Shown here: positions 45,783 to 54,743 of the stretch, piece after piece | How the letters are laid out: each line of letters starts with the position of its first letter | Numbering within the stretch: position 1 is the stretch's first letter | From: Alcanivoracaceae bacterium | GTDB lineage: Bacteria; Pseudomonadota; Gammaproteobacteria; Pseudomonadales; Alcanivoracaceae | Length of the DNA stretch: 64,000 bases | NCBI GenBank assembly: GCA_029213045.1 | Contig: JARGPN010000001.1 | Location: 1-64,000 of the forward strand | Direction: 5' to 3' | Program-made: the position numbers and the translations under genes | The notes under the pieces: generated by a model | What the model was told of the DNA's origin: nothing | The model's database searches: none | Seen by the model: only the letters and a program-made list of their open reading frames with translations

Positions 45783-47078
45783 TTAGTGTAATTTTAAGCG
45801 CGGCCTAACCATGCGGCTGAATTTTCCGGCGATTAACAACAATAATGTTTTGGGCCAGCCGTACAGCACAGCCTGGTGCATTCGGTAAAGGCCGATATAC
45901 ATCAAGCGCGCCAGCCATCCTTCAACAAAGAAATTGCCGCCGCGCAAATTGCCCATCAACATACCCACAGAAGAATAATTGCTTAGTGATACAAGCGAAC
46001 CGTGATCTTTGTAAACAAATGGACGCGGTTCGCGATTAAATGTCACTAGGCGAGTTAATTCTTTGGAAAGGTGCTGCGCCATTTGTTGAGCTGATTGTGC
46101 TCGAGGCGGCACAGGGCGTTCCATGTTCGGAAGTTGGCAGGCGGCGCAGTCACCAATGACAAACACGTTGTCTTGGCCTTTGGCGCGCAGATTAGTTTCC
46201 ACTTCAATTTGGTTAATGCGATTGGCGGTTAAGCCATCAATGTGAGCGAGTTGCTCATTCGCTTTAACGCCTGCCGCCCACACTAATAAGTCGGCTTTAA
46301 TGTCGCCGTCATTCTTAGTAACGAAAACGCCGCTTTCCGCGCGCTCAACCATGACGTTGGTGCGTACTTTTACGCCAAGGCCTTCGAGTCGTTCAGTGGC
46401 AGCGGCAGAAACTCGTTCACTTAGCACTGGCAGAATACGTGGCGCTGCTTCAATGATCTGAACGTCTAAGGTCGAGCGATCTAAGTGCTCGTGCCCGTAA
46501 AGTTTCAGCATTGAGACTGCGTGGTGAATTTCCGCCGCGAGTTCAACGCCTGTAGCGCCGCCGCCGACAATGGCAATCGAAAGCGGTGTGCTGGAGTAAT
46601 TAGCTTGCATGCACGCGTTTAAGAAACGTTCGCGGAAGCGGTCTGCTTGCTGACGGCTATCCATAAACAAACAGTGCTCGCGCACACCTGGCGTGCCGAA
46701 GTCGTTACTTTGGCTGCCAATGGCAAGCACTAAATAATCGTAGTCGAGTTCTCGCTGCGGCAGAATTTCGCGGCCTTCTGGCCCGAGCAATGTCGCCAAG
46801 ATCACCTTTTTCGCTTTGGTGTCGACGTGCATCATGCAGCCTAATTCAAAGCGATAGTGATTCAGGCGTGCGTGCGCGCGGTAATCTACTGCGTCTAAGT
46901 CGGCGTCGATGGCGCCTGTGGCAACTTCGTGGAAGCGTGGCTTCCAGACGTGGAAGGTGTTGTTATCGACCAGCGTGATATCCGCGGCATTTTCTCGGCC
47001 AAGTTTGCGGCCAAGTAACGTCACGAGAGGTAGTCCGCCGGCGCCACCACCCACCACAAGAATTTTGGGTTTGCTCAT
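45783..47078 (-). CDS. ndh: Type II NADH dehydrogenase (NDH-2)
   Basis: The 431-residue FAD flavoprotein passes electrons from NADH to quinone without proton pumping, as a peripheral membrane enzyme. N-terminal FAD fold KILVVGGGAGG, a second NAD-binding Rossmann motif IAIVGGGATGVELAAE near residue 165, and VFVIGDCAA near residue 300 are as expected. The C-terminal hydrophobic/basic stretch (WLARLMYIGLYRMHQ) probably anchors it. The ATG at 47078 begins exactly at the FAD fold; a longer frame adds 47 unsupported residues. It is single and convergent with envZ. Confidence 0.9.
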   Translation of the reverse strand: MSKPKILVVGGGAGGLPLVTLLGRKLGRENAADITLVDNNTFHVWKPRFHEVATGAIDADLDAVDYRAHARLNHYRFELGCMMHVDTKAKKVILATLLGPEGREILPQRELDYDYLVLAIGSQSNDFGTPGVREHCLFMDSRQQADRFRERFLNACMQANYSSTPLSIAIVGGGATGVELAAEIHHAVSMLKLYGHEHLDRSTLDVQIIEAAPRILPVLSERVSAAATERLEGLGVKVRTNVMVERAESGVFVTKNDGDIKADLLVWAAGVKANEQLAHIDGLTANRINQIEVETNLRAKGQDNVFVIGDCAACQLPNMERPVPPRAQSAQQMAQHLSKELTRLVTFNREPRPFVYKDHGSLVSLSNYSSVGMLMGNLRGGNFFVEGWLARLMYIGLYRMHQAVLYGWPKTLLLLIAGKFSRMVRPRLKLH

Positions 47079-47339
47079 CGGGAATTCCCAGGGAACTGCG
47101 AGAAGCGCGCAGTCTATCGACAAAACTGAGCAAGTCCAGCTTTTCCCCGACAGATGTAGGACGTCGCGAACATTGTCTACAATATCCCGTTTTTTCGGGG
47201 CAAATATAAGGCGATCCAATGAGGGATTTTGCGGATTGACTGGAAAAAAGTAGTAAAAGGAGGTATCACTCTTGTCAGGCTAGCGTCACGGTGAGTGCGC
47301 GCGACATATAAACAAAAATTTGGCTATGCAGGTAAAGCA

Positions 47340-48137
47340 ATGTTGGGCGGAAGGTTGAGCGAAAGAGCGGGCTGGAAAAAGTACGGGTGGGTATTCATGG
47401 CAATGGGATTATTGCTGATGAAGCCGCTGTGGGCGTTTGAGCAAAGCGACATGGTGCTGATGTTTGGCCAGTACAACATGCTGTCCGGCGATCTCGGCAT
47501 GATCAGTTACAACCCAGAAAACGGCGAGTACTTACAAGAAGCTCAGGATACCTTTGATTCAATCAGCGCCGATATGGAGCAATGGATTTCAGCACTGCCA
47601 GAAGAGAAGCGGGCAACGGCGGAGCAAGAGTGGAAGAGTTTATCAGGGCTGCTGTTGGGAGAAAGCGGCTATCCAGGTCTATTTGAAGGCTACGACTTAA
47701 ATGCTGATGCCTCTCAGCGTATCCATTTTGATGCCCTGCAAGCCATGCTGACAGCAACGCCTGAGCTGGCTGATGACAAGCTCTCAGATATCCAGCGATT
47801 GTATTTAAAAATTTCCAGTGCGGTGGCGGGCTATGTATCACTGACGTCGAATCCTTTTGGCAGCATGGCAATGAGCATGAACGACGGAGATCTGCGTTTG
47901 GTGACGCTTGCTGCTGATATTGATGGGCTGTTTACAAAAGCGATTAACGAAGCGAAAGACGATTTAACCAAGCAGCAGTTGCGCCGTCAGCAATCTAAAT
48001 GGCAATTTATTCGCGGCACTGTTGTGCAGGCGTCGCAATCTGCCATGCCCTATATTGTGCGTTACCAAGGCAAGCAAATGCTTAGAGCACTAGCGGTGCT
48101 GATTGAGAGCTCGAAGGCGGCGCCGGCCGCGCCGTAA
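47340..48137 (+). CDS. Secreted alpha-helical protein of unknown function, second family member
   Basis: The 265-residue product begins with a signal peptide (WVFMAMGLLLMKPLWA, cleavage before FEQSD near residue 34). The mature part is largely helical, acidic in its first half, with no cysteine. I do not recognise a family, but the C-terminal KWQFIRGT...MPYIV (from about residue 221) resembles KYEFIRTS...VPYIV of the protein at 8886-9641, and both have similar length and export. The ATG at 47340 (AGGTAAAGC upstream) is preferred over a GTG 45 nt earlier. It is monocistronic and followed by a terminator. Confidence 0.72.
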   Translation: MLGGRLSERAGWKKYGWVFMAMGLLLMKPLWAFEQSDMVLMFGQYNMLSGDLGMISYNPENGEYLQEAQDTFDSISADMEQWISALPEEKRATAEQEWKSLSGLLLGESGYPGLFEGYDLNADASQRIHFDALQAMLTATPELADDKLSDIQRLYLKISSAVAGYVSLTSNPFGSMAMSMNDGDLRLVTLAADIDGLFTKAINEAKDDLTKQQLRRQQSKWQFIRGTVVQASQSAMPYIVRYQGKQMLRALAVLIESSKAAPAAP

Positions 48138-48173
48138 GTGAAAGTCTGTTGTTGTTAAAGCGTGAACAGGAAC

Positions 48174-48211
48174 AATAAAAAAGGCCGCCTAATTAGGCGG
48201 CCTTTTTTATT
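48174..48211. terminator. Bidirectional intrinsic terminator
   Basis: Inverted repeat 48174-48190 / 48195-48211 with core GGCCGCCT, AATT loop and A/T tails. It lies between the secreted protein gene and convergent pckA. Confidence 0.93.
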
Positions 48212-48230
48212 TTCTTCGCGTTCGCAGCGG

Positions 48231-49775
48231 TTAGGCCTTGGGCCCTGCGTTGCGAATGTCCTCTGAAACGTCGGCGTACTTATCAGCAAAGTTCTGTGTG
48301 AACTGTGCGGCTAAGTCTTTCGCTTTCGCGTCATAGGCAGCGCCATCTTTCCATGTGGCTTTAGGGTTAAGCAATGAAGCGTCAACGCCTGGAACGGATT
48401 TTGGCACGTCTAGATTAATGATATCGAGGTGTTCTGTTTCAGCGTTATCTAGCTCGCCGGACAAGATTGCGTCGATCACGCCGCGAGTAGTCGGAATGCT
48501 GAAACGCTCGCCTTCGCCGTAAGGGCCGCCGGTCCAGCCAGTGTTGACCAAGTAAACGTGAGAGTCGAATTCCGCAACGCGTTTGATAAGCAGTTCTGCA
48601 TATTCGCCCGCGCGACGTGGGAAAAACGGTGCGCCGAAGCACGTAGAGAAAGTGCTCTTAATGCCTGCGCCTGCGCCCATTTCCGTTGAGCCAACCAATG
48701 CGGTGTAGCCTGACAAAAAGTGATACGCCGCTGCTTCCCGTGACAATTTAGACACCGGAGGCAATACGCCGGTTAAGTCGCAGGTTAGGAAGATAACGTG
48801 CTTTGGTTCGCCGGCACGGTTTTCGATAACGCGCTTGTCGACATTTTCTAGCGGGTAAGCGGCGCGGGTGTTTTGCGTTTTAGACACATCGGTGTAATCG
48901 GGAATACGTGTTTCAGTATCAATTACAACGTTTTCTAATACCGCGCCGAATTTAATCGCGTCCCAAATCACAGGTTCGTTTTTCTGTGACAGGTCGATGC
49001 ACTTCGCGTAGCAGCCGCCTTCAATATTGAAAACAACGCCTTTGCCCCAGCCGTGCTCGTCATCGCCAATCAAATAGCGTTTTGGATCAGCGGACAAAGT
49101 GGTTTTGCCTGTGCCAGATAAACCGAAGAACAATGCAACGTCGCCGTCTTCACCAACGTTGGCCGAGCAATGCATTGGCAATACGTCTTTTTCAGGAAGT
49201 AGGAAGTTTTGTACCGCGAACATCGCCTTTTTCATTTCACCGGCGTAACGCATGCCAGCGATTAACACTTTGCGTTTGGCGAATTGGAAAATAACGCAGC
49301 CTTCAGAGTTAGTGCCGTCGCGTGCTGGATCACACTCAAAGTTTGCTGCGTGCAAAATCTGCCATTCTTCTTTGCCGCGCGGATTAAATTTTTCCGGACG
49401 GATAAATAAAGTGTTGGCGAACAAATTGTGCCACGCAGTTTGTGCGGTCACTTTCACGGCGATGTAGTGGTCGGCGTCAGCGCCAACGTGCAGGTGTGAT
49501 ACGAAGGTGTCGTCTTCAGCAACGAACGCTTCAACGCGATCCCATAACGCATCAAATTTTTCTGCATCGAATGCGCGGTTGATCGGGCCCCAGTGGATGT
49601 GCTCGCTGGTGGACGGCTCGTCAACGATAAAGCGGTCCATCGGCGAACGACCTGTGCGGTGGCCGGTATCGCAAACTAGCGCGCCATTGGCGGCCAGCTG
49701 ACCTTCGTTGCGTTGAATTGCCAGCTCAACAAGCTGTGCAGGGCTTAAATCGTTATAGGCGGTGGGCGTCGTCAT
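48231..49775 (-). CDS. pckA: Phosphoenolpyruvate carboxykinase (ATP)
   Basis: The 514-residue gluconeogenic enzyme converts oxaloacetate and ATP to PEP, CO2 and ADP. The nucleotide P-loop [11 protein letters not shown] lies near residue 233, followed by the metal-binding IGDDEHGW segment; upstream are GRSPMDRF and [11 protein letters not shown]. Length is in the ATP-dependent family range (510-540). Two AGGAAAG-like sites precede the ATG. Its location near hslO-hslR-yrfG-nudE and ompR-envZ follows the common gammaproteobacterial order. Confidence 0.97.
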   Translation of the reverse strand: MTTPTAYNDLSPAQLVELAIQRNEGQLAANGALVCDTGHRTGRSPMDRFIVDEPSTSEHIHWGPINRAFDAEKFDALWDRVEAFVAEDDTFVSHLHVGADADHYIAVKVTAQTAWHNLFANTLFIRPEKFNPRGKEEWQILHAANFECDPARDGTNSEGCVIFQFAKRKVLIAGMRYAGEMKKAMFAVQNFLLPEKDVLPMHCSANVGEDGDVALFFGLSGTGKTTLSADPKRYLIGDDEHGWGKGVVFNIEGGCYAKCIDLSQKNEPVIWDAIKFGAVLENVVIDTETRIPDYTDVSKTQNTRAAYPLENVDKRVIENRAGEPKHVIFLTCDLTGVLPPVSKLSREAAAYHFLSGYTALVGSTEMGAGAGIKSTFSTCFGAPFFPRRAGEYAELLIKRVAEFDSHVYLVNTGWTGGPYGEGERFSIPTTRGVIDAILSGELDNAETEHLDIINLDVPKSVPGVDASLLNPKATWKDGAAYDAKAKDLAAQFTQNFADKYADVSEDIRNAGPKA

Positions 49776-50098
49776 CTTTCCTTTCCTGGGCTTGTGGCCG
49801 GACGGTTTGCAAATTGGGTTCGCCCCTTTCTGTCGAACGATGCCACGACAAGGGTTTGCGGGCGTCGTTTTCTGTCCAGAGACATTTGCTGGCCCCGTGC
49901 CAGATAGCGCTGACAGGGCCGGCCCGCCGGGCGGTCACCCAACGGTCAATAATGGCGCGCGATTATGCCAGAAAGGTACAGCGATGGCGACGCAGGAACT
50001 GGCCGGTCAGTCACACAGTTTTTGGCGTTATGGCAAAGCGGGCAGCGTAAGGAGGCGGTGGGCTCAAATAGAGCAGCCCATCGGGGGTTTGTGAGTGC
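49776..50098. other. pckA upstream region, no gene seen
   Basis: These 323 bases separate the hslO stop from the pckA start, both genes leftward. It must hold the pckA promoter. No terminator for hslO with a clear T-run and no credible small gene was seen. Confidence 0.45.
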
Positions 50099-50974
50099 TC
50101 AGTTCTGCGCGGATTCGCGAATCATCTGCGCCAGATCAACGGCGTCAAAGGCTTCGCTTTGTCCGCAAAAGTCGCAGCTAATTTCGGCATGGCCCATTTC
50201 ATCAAGGATGGCTTGCAGCTCCCCTGTGCCAAGGGAAAGCAGGGTGTGGCGCACTTTTTCTCGCGAGCAAGTGCAGCCGAAGTGGAGCGATTGGGCATCC
50301 GGCAGCTGCGGAGGCGTTTCGTGAAATAGGCGATGCAGCACTGTTTCTGCGGGCAGGTCGAGCAGCTCTTCCATGGTAAGGGTGCCGGCGAGGGCTTCAA
50401 TGTTTTGCCAAGCGTCGTCGTTGTGTTCTCGATCAGCAATGCGATCCGGCAGGCGCTGAAGTAGCAAGCCTGCGGCGCGACCATTGCCCGCAGCAAGCCA
50501 AATGCGGGTGGTGAGCTGCTCTGACTGAGCAAAATAGTGTTCTAAACAGGCGGCCAGCGTGGGGGCGTCTAGCGGTACGACGCCTTGGTACTGGTTGCCG
50601 TGCGTGGGACGAATGGTGATCGCCATTAACGCACCTTCGCCAAGTAATTCTTCCATGCTTGGCTGTGCCCCCTCGAAGTGAGTTTTCTCGTCGAAGCGCG
50701 CCAGCCCGCGAATTTCGCCTTCGTGGGTAGCTTCGGCGAGCATCAGGGTGACGGGGCCTGGGCCTTGCGCTTGTAGCGTCAGACGTCCGTCAAACTTCAA
50801 TGTGCTGGCCATCAGCACCACGGCTGCCATTGCCTCGGAAAGGAGTCCCTGAACGCTTAACGGATATTCACGGGCTTGGAGGATGGGGGCGAGGCTGGTT
50901 TCCAAGCGCAACACTTCGCCACGAACGTCGCTATCGGGGAAGAGGAACCGTTGTTTGCTGTCGGCGTTGCTCAT
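50099..50974 (-). CDS. hslO: Redox-regulated chaperone Hsp33
   Basis: The 291-residue chaperone is activated by disulfide formation and zinc release under oxidative stress. The C-terminal zinc centre is Cys234-x-Cys236 ... Cys267-x-x-Cys270 (CTCSRE and CDFCGQ), the Hsp33 pattern. N-terminal substrate domain blocks ([20 protein letters not shown]) are present. GGAGATGCC precedes the ATG. It follows hslR by 15 nt in the same operon. Confidence 0.96.
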   Translation of the reverse strand: MSNADSKQRFLFPDSDVRGEVLRLETSLAPILQAREYPLSVQGLLSEAMAAVVLMASTLKFDGRLTLQAQGPGPVTLMLAEATHEGEIRGLARFDEKTHFEGAQPSMEELLGEGALMAITIRPTHGNQYQGVVPLDAPTLAACLEHYFAQSEQLTTRIWLAAGNGRAAGLLLQRLPDRIADREHNDDAWQNIEALAGTLTMEELLDLPAETVLHRLFHETPPQLPDAQSLHFGCTCSREKVRHTLLSLGTGELQAILDEMGHAEISCDFCGQSEAFDAVDLAQMIRESAQN

Positions 50975-50989
50975 GGCATCTCCGCAAAT

Positions 50990-51373
50990 TTATGTTTGAT
51001 GGTCACGAAAGCGGCGCATATCGCGTCGCTCTTTTTTGTTGGGGCGGTGATCTGGGCTGGGGTCAGTGATCGCCGCAGCGCGTCGCTCGGCACTCAGCGT
51101 TTCGCGGCGCGCAATACTCTGCTCGGTTTCCGTATAAAGCAAGGCGGCCTGCTCGGCGTTGCCGCGCTTTTCCGATAACGCGAGCACCTGAATATCGCGC
51201 AGATCATGGCCTTGGCGCACCTGCAGCATTTGCCCAATACGCACGGCTTTGCTTGGCTTTACTCGCTGTCCATCAATATGCACTTTGCCGCCATCCACCA
51301 TTTCTCGGGCCAGCGATCGGGTTTTATAAAACCGCGCGGCCCATAGCCATTTGTCGATGCGCACGTCATTCAT
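50990..51373 (-). CDS. hslR: Ribosome-associated heat shock protein Hsp15
   Basis: The 127-residue S4-domain RNA-binding protein recycles free 50S subunits carrying nascent chains. The S4 fold is clear: VRIDKWLWAARFYKTRSLA, then GGKVHIDGQRVKPSK and LQVRQG. The basic, Arg-rich C-terminus matches Hsp15. The ATG at 51373 replaces a TTG two codons upstream. It lies 22 nt after yrfG and 15 nt before hslO. Confidence 0.93.
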   Translation of the reverse strand: MNDVRIDKWLWAARFYKTRSLAREMVDGGKVHIDGQRVKPSKAVRIGQMLQVRQGHDLRDIQVLALSEKRGNAEQAALLYTETEQSIARRETLSAERRAAAITDPSPDHRPNKKERRDMRRFRDHQT

Positions 51374-51395
51374 AAGCAAAGCCCTGCGAAGTGAT

Positions 51396-52052
51396 TCACG
51401 TCGGCAGTACGTCTAGCCATTGATCAATACCGGGGTATGGATCTGTGTGCGGCCGTTTTGGCTGGCTAGAATCCGGATGCAAAATGCTGGCGAGATGGCC
51501 TATGCCGTATTCGCTGGCGGAGTGCAGCACGGCAAGCGAGTCATCGACGAATAATGCGCTGCTTGGCGTAAAGGGATGTTGCTGCTGAAGTTGTCGCCAG
51601 AAATCCTGGGACTCTTTTGCCGAGCCGTAATCGTGACTCGACACTAGCTCGTCGAAATACTGGCTAATATTGGTGCGCTCAAGTTTCACATCCAAGGCGT
51701 CGCGGTGGGCATTGGTGGCCATGACCACTTTGCGGCCACTTGCTTTAACGGCGTTAAGGAATTCCAGTGCGCCGGGGCGCAGCGCGATGCGATCGCCGGT
51801 ATGCCGCTTCATTTGCGCGATGTTGAGTTTGAGTTCGTCGGACCAAAAATCCAAACAGTACCAATTGAGGGTGCCGTGATGACGGGCAATCCATTCAGCA
51901 ATAATCTGCAGCGAGGCGTCCGGCGACAGGTTGTTCGCTTTCGCGTATTCCTGCGGCACATGCTGTAACCAAAACCAATTATCGTAGGCGAGGTCGAGCA
52001 GGGTGCCGTCCATGTCGAGCAGTACTGTGTCGATGTCTTGCCAATAAATCAT
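51396..52052 (-). CDS. yrfG: HAD-family GMP/IMP nucleotidase, YrfG-like
   Basis: The 218-residue HAD phosphatase has motif I LLDMDGTLLDL (nucleophile first Asp), motif II VMATNAHRD, a motif III Lys region and motif IV ALFVDDSL. YrfG of E. coli dephosphorylates GMP and IMP, and sits next to hslR-hslO as here. The ATG at 52052 has GGAGT upstream; a longer frame adds 52 residues that do not fit. It heads the leftward yrfG-hslR-hslO operon, divergent from nudE with about 80 nt between. Confidence 0.9.
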   Translation of the reverse strand: MIYWQDIDTVLLDMDGTLLDLAYDNWFWLQHVPQEYAKANNLSPDASLQIIAEWIARHHGTLNWYCLDFWSDELKLNIAQMKRHTGDRIALRPGALEFLNAVKASGRKVVMATNAHRDALDVKLERTNISQYFDELVSSHDYGSAKESQDFWRQLQQQHPFTPSSALFVDDSLAVLHSASEYGIGHLASILHPDSSQPKRPHTDPYPGIDQWLDVLPT

Positions 52053-52133
52053 GGGACTCCGTAATGCGTTATGCTTCTCAGCGTGAGTGGTGCCTGTCTG
52101 TGTGGCGCTGAAAGAATCTATACAAGGGTAATT

Positions 52134-52694
52134 ATGGAGCAGAAGCCGGAAATTCTCGACACGAAGCTGGTTGCGCGCAGCAAACTTTTTGGTATTGAAG
52201 AGTTGCACCTGCGCTTTAGCAATGGCGTTGAACGCACCTATGAGCGTTTGCGCACGCCGCCACTAGCGGCTGTCATGTGTGTGCCCATGCTCGACGACGA
52301 CACCGTTGTGCTTATTCGTGAATATGGGGCCGGATTGGAAAATTACCAGCTTACGCTGCCCAAAGGTGGCTATGAACACGGCGAGGATTGGCAAGAAGCA
52401 GCCAATAGAGAATTAAAAGAAGAGGCGGGGTACGGTGCCAATTCGCTAACATTGCTGAAAAATCTCACTCTGTCGCCTGGCTATATGGGCCATCAAATTA
52501 AAGTGGTGTTGGCGGAGGATTTATTCGCAGAGCGTTTGCCGGGCGATGAGCCTGAGCCGCTAGAAGTTTTAACGTGGAAGTTGTCAGCGCTGGACGAGCT
52601 CGTTGCTCGTGAAGATATGACTGAAGCGCGTGTGATTGCCGCATTGTATATGGTGCGTGAGTTGTTGGCGAAACGTCGGAAAGGAAAAGTATGA
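52134..52694 (+). CDS. nudE: ADP compounds hydrolase NudE
   Basis: The 186-residue Nudix hydrolase acts on ADP-ribose, NADH and Ap3A-like compounds. The Nudix box is intact: GGYEHGEDWQEA followed by ANRELKEEAGY, around residues 77-99. The ATG at 52134 is preceded by AAGGGTAATT. Its stop overlaps the cysQ ATG by 4 nt, the usual nudE-cysQ pair. Confidence 0.93.
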   Translation: MEQKPEILDTKLVARSKLFGIEELHLRFSNGVERTYERLRTPPLAAVMCVPMLDDDTVVLIREYGAGLENYQLTLPKGGYEHGEDWQEAANRELKEEAGYGANSLTLLKNLTLSPGYMGHQIKVVLAEDLFAERLPGDEPEPLEVLTWKLSALDELVAREDMTEARVIAALYMVRELLAKRRKGKV

Positions 52695-53500
52695 AGCAGC
52701 TAATGAATGACGTGGCGGAGTTGTCGAAACGGGCAGGCGAAGCCATTTTGAACGTCTACAACCGTGACGATTTTAATGTTGAAACGAAACAGGATAATTC
52801 GCCGATTACTGCCGCGGATCTTGCCGCGCATAAGATTATTGTTGCTGGATTGAAAGCGCTGACCCCGGATATTCCGATTCACTCTGAAGAGTCAGAAGGC
52901 ATCACATGGGAAATGCGAAAAGAGTGGAAGAAATATTGGCTTGTTGATCCCCTAGACGGCACTAAAGAATTTATTAAACGCAGCGGTGAGTTCACCGTCA
53001 ATATAGCACTTATGGAAAACGGCGAGCCGATCTTAGGCGTGGTATATGTGCCGGTATCGGGCGTGACCTACTTGGGCGCCCAGGGTGAGGGCGCATTTCG
53101 CCGTGAGGGAGCTGTGGAAAAAAATATTCATGTGCGCAAAGTCAGTAGCCCAGCAATTATGGTGGCTAGTCGCAGTCACGGCGCGGATAAGCTTGAAGGT
53201 ATTGAAGCGGCAATTAAGGACGCATTCGGTGCAGTTGAGCTAACGAATATGGGCTCGTCGTTAAAGCTGTGTTTGATCGCTGAAGGGAAAGCGGATATTT
53301 ATCCGCGTTTAGCGCCTACGTCGGAGTGGGATACCGCGGCGGCACATGCAGTTGTGACGGCGGCTGGTGGTGTGGTGACGAACTTAAAATTCGAAACATT
53401 GAAATACGGAAAAGAGAATATCCTCAATCCCTATTTTCTTGTTTTAGGGACGGAGCCTGCACAATGGTCTTTTTTGCAAGGTGTATTGGCTGAGCATTGA
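52691..53500 (+). CDS. cysQ: 3'(2'),5'-bisphosphate nucleotidase CysQ
   Basis: The 269-residue inositol-monophosphatase-fold enzyme hydrolyses PAP to AMP during sulfate assimilation. Metal-binding motifs are visible: EESEG (about 63) and WLVDPLDGTKEF (about 85-96), and the C-terminal TSEWDTAAAHAV motif. Length is slightly above E. coli CysQ (246). The start overlaps nudE (ATGA). Confidence 0.95.
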   Translation: MKQLMNDVAELSKRAGEAILNVYNRDDFNVETKQDNSPITAADLAAHKIIVAGLKALTPDIPIHSEESEGITWEMRKEWKKYWLVDPLDGTKEFIKRSGEFTVNIALMENGEPILGVVYVPVSGVTYLGAQGEGAFRREGAVEKNIHVRKVSSPAIMVASRSHGADKLEGIEAAIKDAFGAVELTNMGSSLKLCLIAEGKADIYPRLAPTSEWDTAAAHAVVTAAGGVVTNLKFETLKYGKENILNPYFLVLGTEPAQWSFLQGVLAEH

Positions 53501-53572
53501 ACAGCCAGCTTTTCTTGTGGCTCGGGATTATTTCAAAACAAATTGTCATTAATATTCTCAGCGGAGAGTTTT

Positions 53573-54469
53573 ATGTCTGAACGCGAAGATCTAGCTTTTG
53601 ATAGTCACGGCGTTGAATGTCGGGGCTATTTATACCGTCCTGATAACGCAGCCAGCGATGTGCCTTGTGTGGTGATGGGGCATGGTTTTGCCGCAACTCG
53701 GGATGCTGGGCTGGCGCCGTTTGCTGAAGCGTTTGTGGCGGCAGGGTACGCCGCCTTTATTTTTGACTATCGCCACTTCGGCGCAAGTGGCGGCGAACCA
53801 AGACAACTATTGGTGCCGAGCAGAGAAGTAGAAGACTGGCTGGCGGCGACGAACTTTGTGCGCGGATTGCCGGGAATCAACGCAAAAAAAATCGTGCTAT
53901 GGGGCACCTCGTTTGGTGGTGGGTTGGTCACCGTAGCCGCAGCGCGTGATGGCAACGTGCAGGGTATTATTGCGCAATGTCCAATGATGGATGGCGCGGC
54001 ATCGGTGCGATCTGCTCTTGGCTACGCGGGCATCATGCACGGATTAAAGCTCACGGCCCATGGCGTCTTGGATATGTTGCGTGCCAGTGTTGGCATGTCG
54101 CCACATTATATTGCGTCTGCAGGTCGTGTTGGCGAAGTTGCGGCGATGAGCGCGCACGATTGCTACGACGGCTATACCGTGTTGTTGCCGGAAGGTGCGC
54201 CGAATCTCGTCGCTGCGCGCATTGCTGCCACACTAGGTCTGTTTAGACCGATTACATTCGCCAGTAAAGTTACTTGTCCAGCGCTGATTTTGATTTGCGA
54301 AACAGATACGGTTGCGCCGGTCAGCTCCGCAGAAAAGGCGGCGGCGAAAATGACCGATGCAAGGGTTAAGCGTTATCCGTTTGGACACTTTGATATTTAT
54401 CAAGGTGAGGCGCGCGCCAGTTCATTGAAAGATCAGCTGGCATTCTTGAAAGAGTGTGTGCCTGTTTAA
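53573..54469 (+). CDS. Alpha/beta hydrolase
   Basis: The 298-residue soluble hydrolase has the nucleophile elbow GTS113FGGG, an oxyanion/HG motif VMGHGFAAT near residue 37, a late acidic residue in CETDTVAP, and the catalytic His in PFGHFDIY near residue 280. It resembles YcjY/dienelactone-hydrolase-like esterases. The natural substrate is unknown. GGAGAG precedes the ATG at 53573. The gap from cysQ is about 70 nt, so co-transcription is possible. Confidence 0.82.
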   Translation: MSEREDLAFDSHGVECRGYLYRPDNAASDVPCVVMGHGFAATRDAGLAPFAEAFVAAGYAAFIFDYRHFGASGGEPRQLLVPSREVEDWLAATNFVRGLPGINAKKIVLWGTSFGGGLVTVAAARDGNVQGIIAQCPMMDGAASVRSALGYAGIMHGLKLTAHGVLDMLRASVGMSPHYIASAGRVGEVAAMSAHDCYDGYTVLLPEGAPNLVAARIAATLGLFRPITFASKVTCPALILICETDTVAPVSSAEKAAAKMTDARVKRYPFGHFDIYQGEARASSLKDQLAFLKECVPV

Positions 54470-54488
54470 TTTCTCTTGCTCGTCATGG

Positions 54489-54513
54489 GTGAGTGTGTCT
54501 TTGGCACACTCAC
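54489..54513. other. Hairpin between convergent genes
   Basis: A 9-bp perfect stem GTGAGTGTG/CACACTCAC (54489-54497 / 54505-54513) overlaps the ccoS stop codon. No T-run follows on either strand, so it is at most a weak terminator or transcript end. Confidence 0.4.
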
Positions 54514-54743
54514 TCTTCAGGTAAATCAGCTTCTTCCTCTTCGCCTTTTTTTTCTTCCTTGTCGGCGTCAACATCAGTGCTAGTGTCCACATTTTCATTG
54601 CCGGGATTTTTATCCGTCATAGGCAGCATGCTCGGACTATCCATGTCATCGAACTGATCGTTATTCACCGCCCAAAAAAATGCGGCGATAGCGCCAATTA
54701 AAATCAGCAGTGAAAGCGGAATCATAATAATTAAGATATTCAT
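54510..54743 (-). CDS. ccoS: Cbb3 oxidase maturation protein CcoS
   Basis: The 77-residue protein has one N-terminal transmembrane helix (LIIMIPLSLLILIGAIAAFFWAV) followed by NNDQFDDMD, the CcoS hallmark. CcoS helps insert cofactors into the CcoN subunit. The C-terminus is extended by a Glu/Asp/Lys-rich tail of about 40 residues beyond the family core. The ATG overlaps the ccoI stop by 4 nt. Confidence 0.92.
   Translation of the reverse strand: MNILIIMIPLSLLILIGAIAAFFWAVNNDQFDDMDSPSMLPMTDKNPGNENVDTSTDVDADKEEKKGEEEEADLPEE

Noticed and set aside
47079-47219. N-terminal extension of ndh
   Set aside because: The FAD-binding fold starts four residues after the ATG at 47078, as in other NDH-2 proteins, and the extension has no family counterpart.
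52053-52208. N-terminal extension of yrfG
   Set aside because: The extra 52 codons overlap the nudE promoter/leader region and precede a good ribosome site and the HAD motif start.
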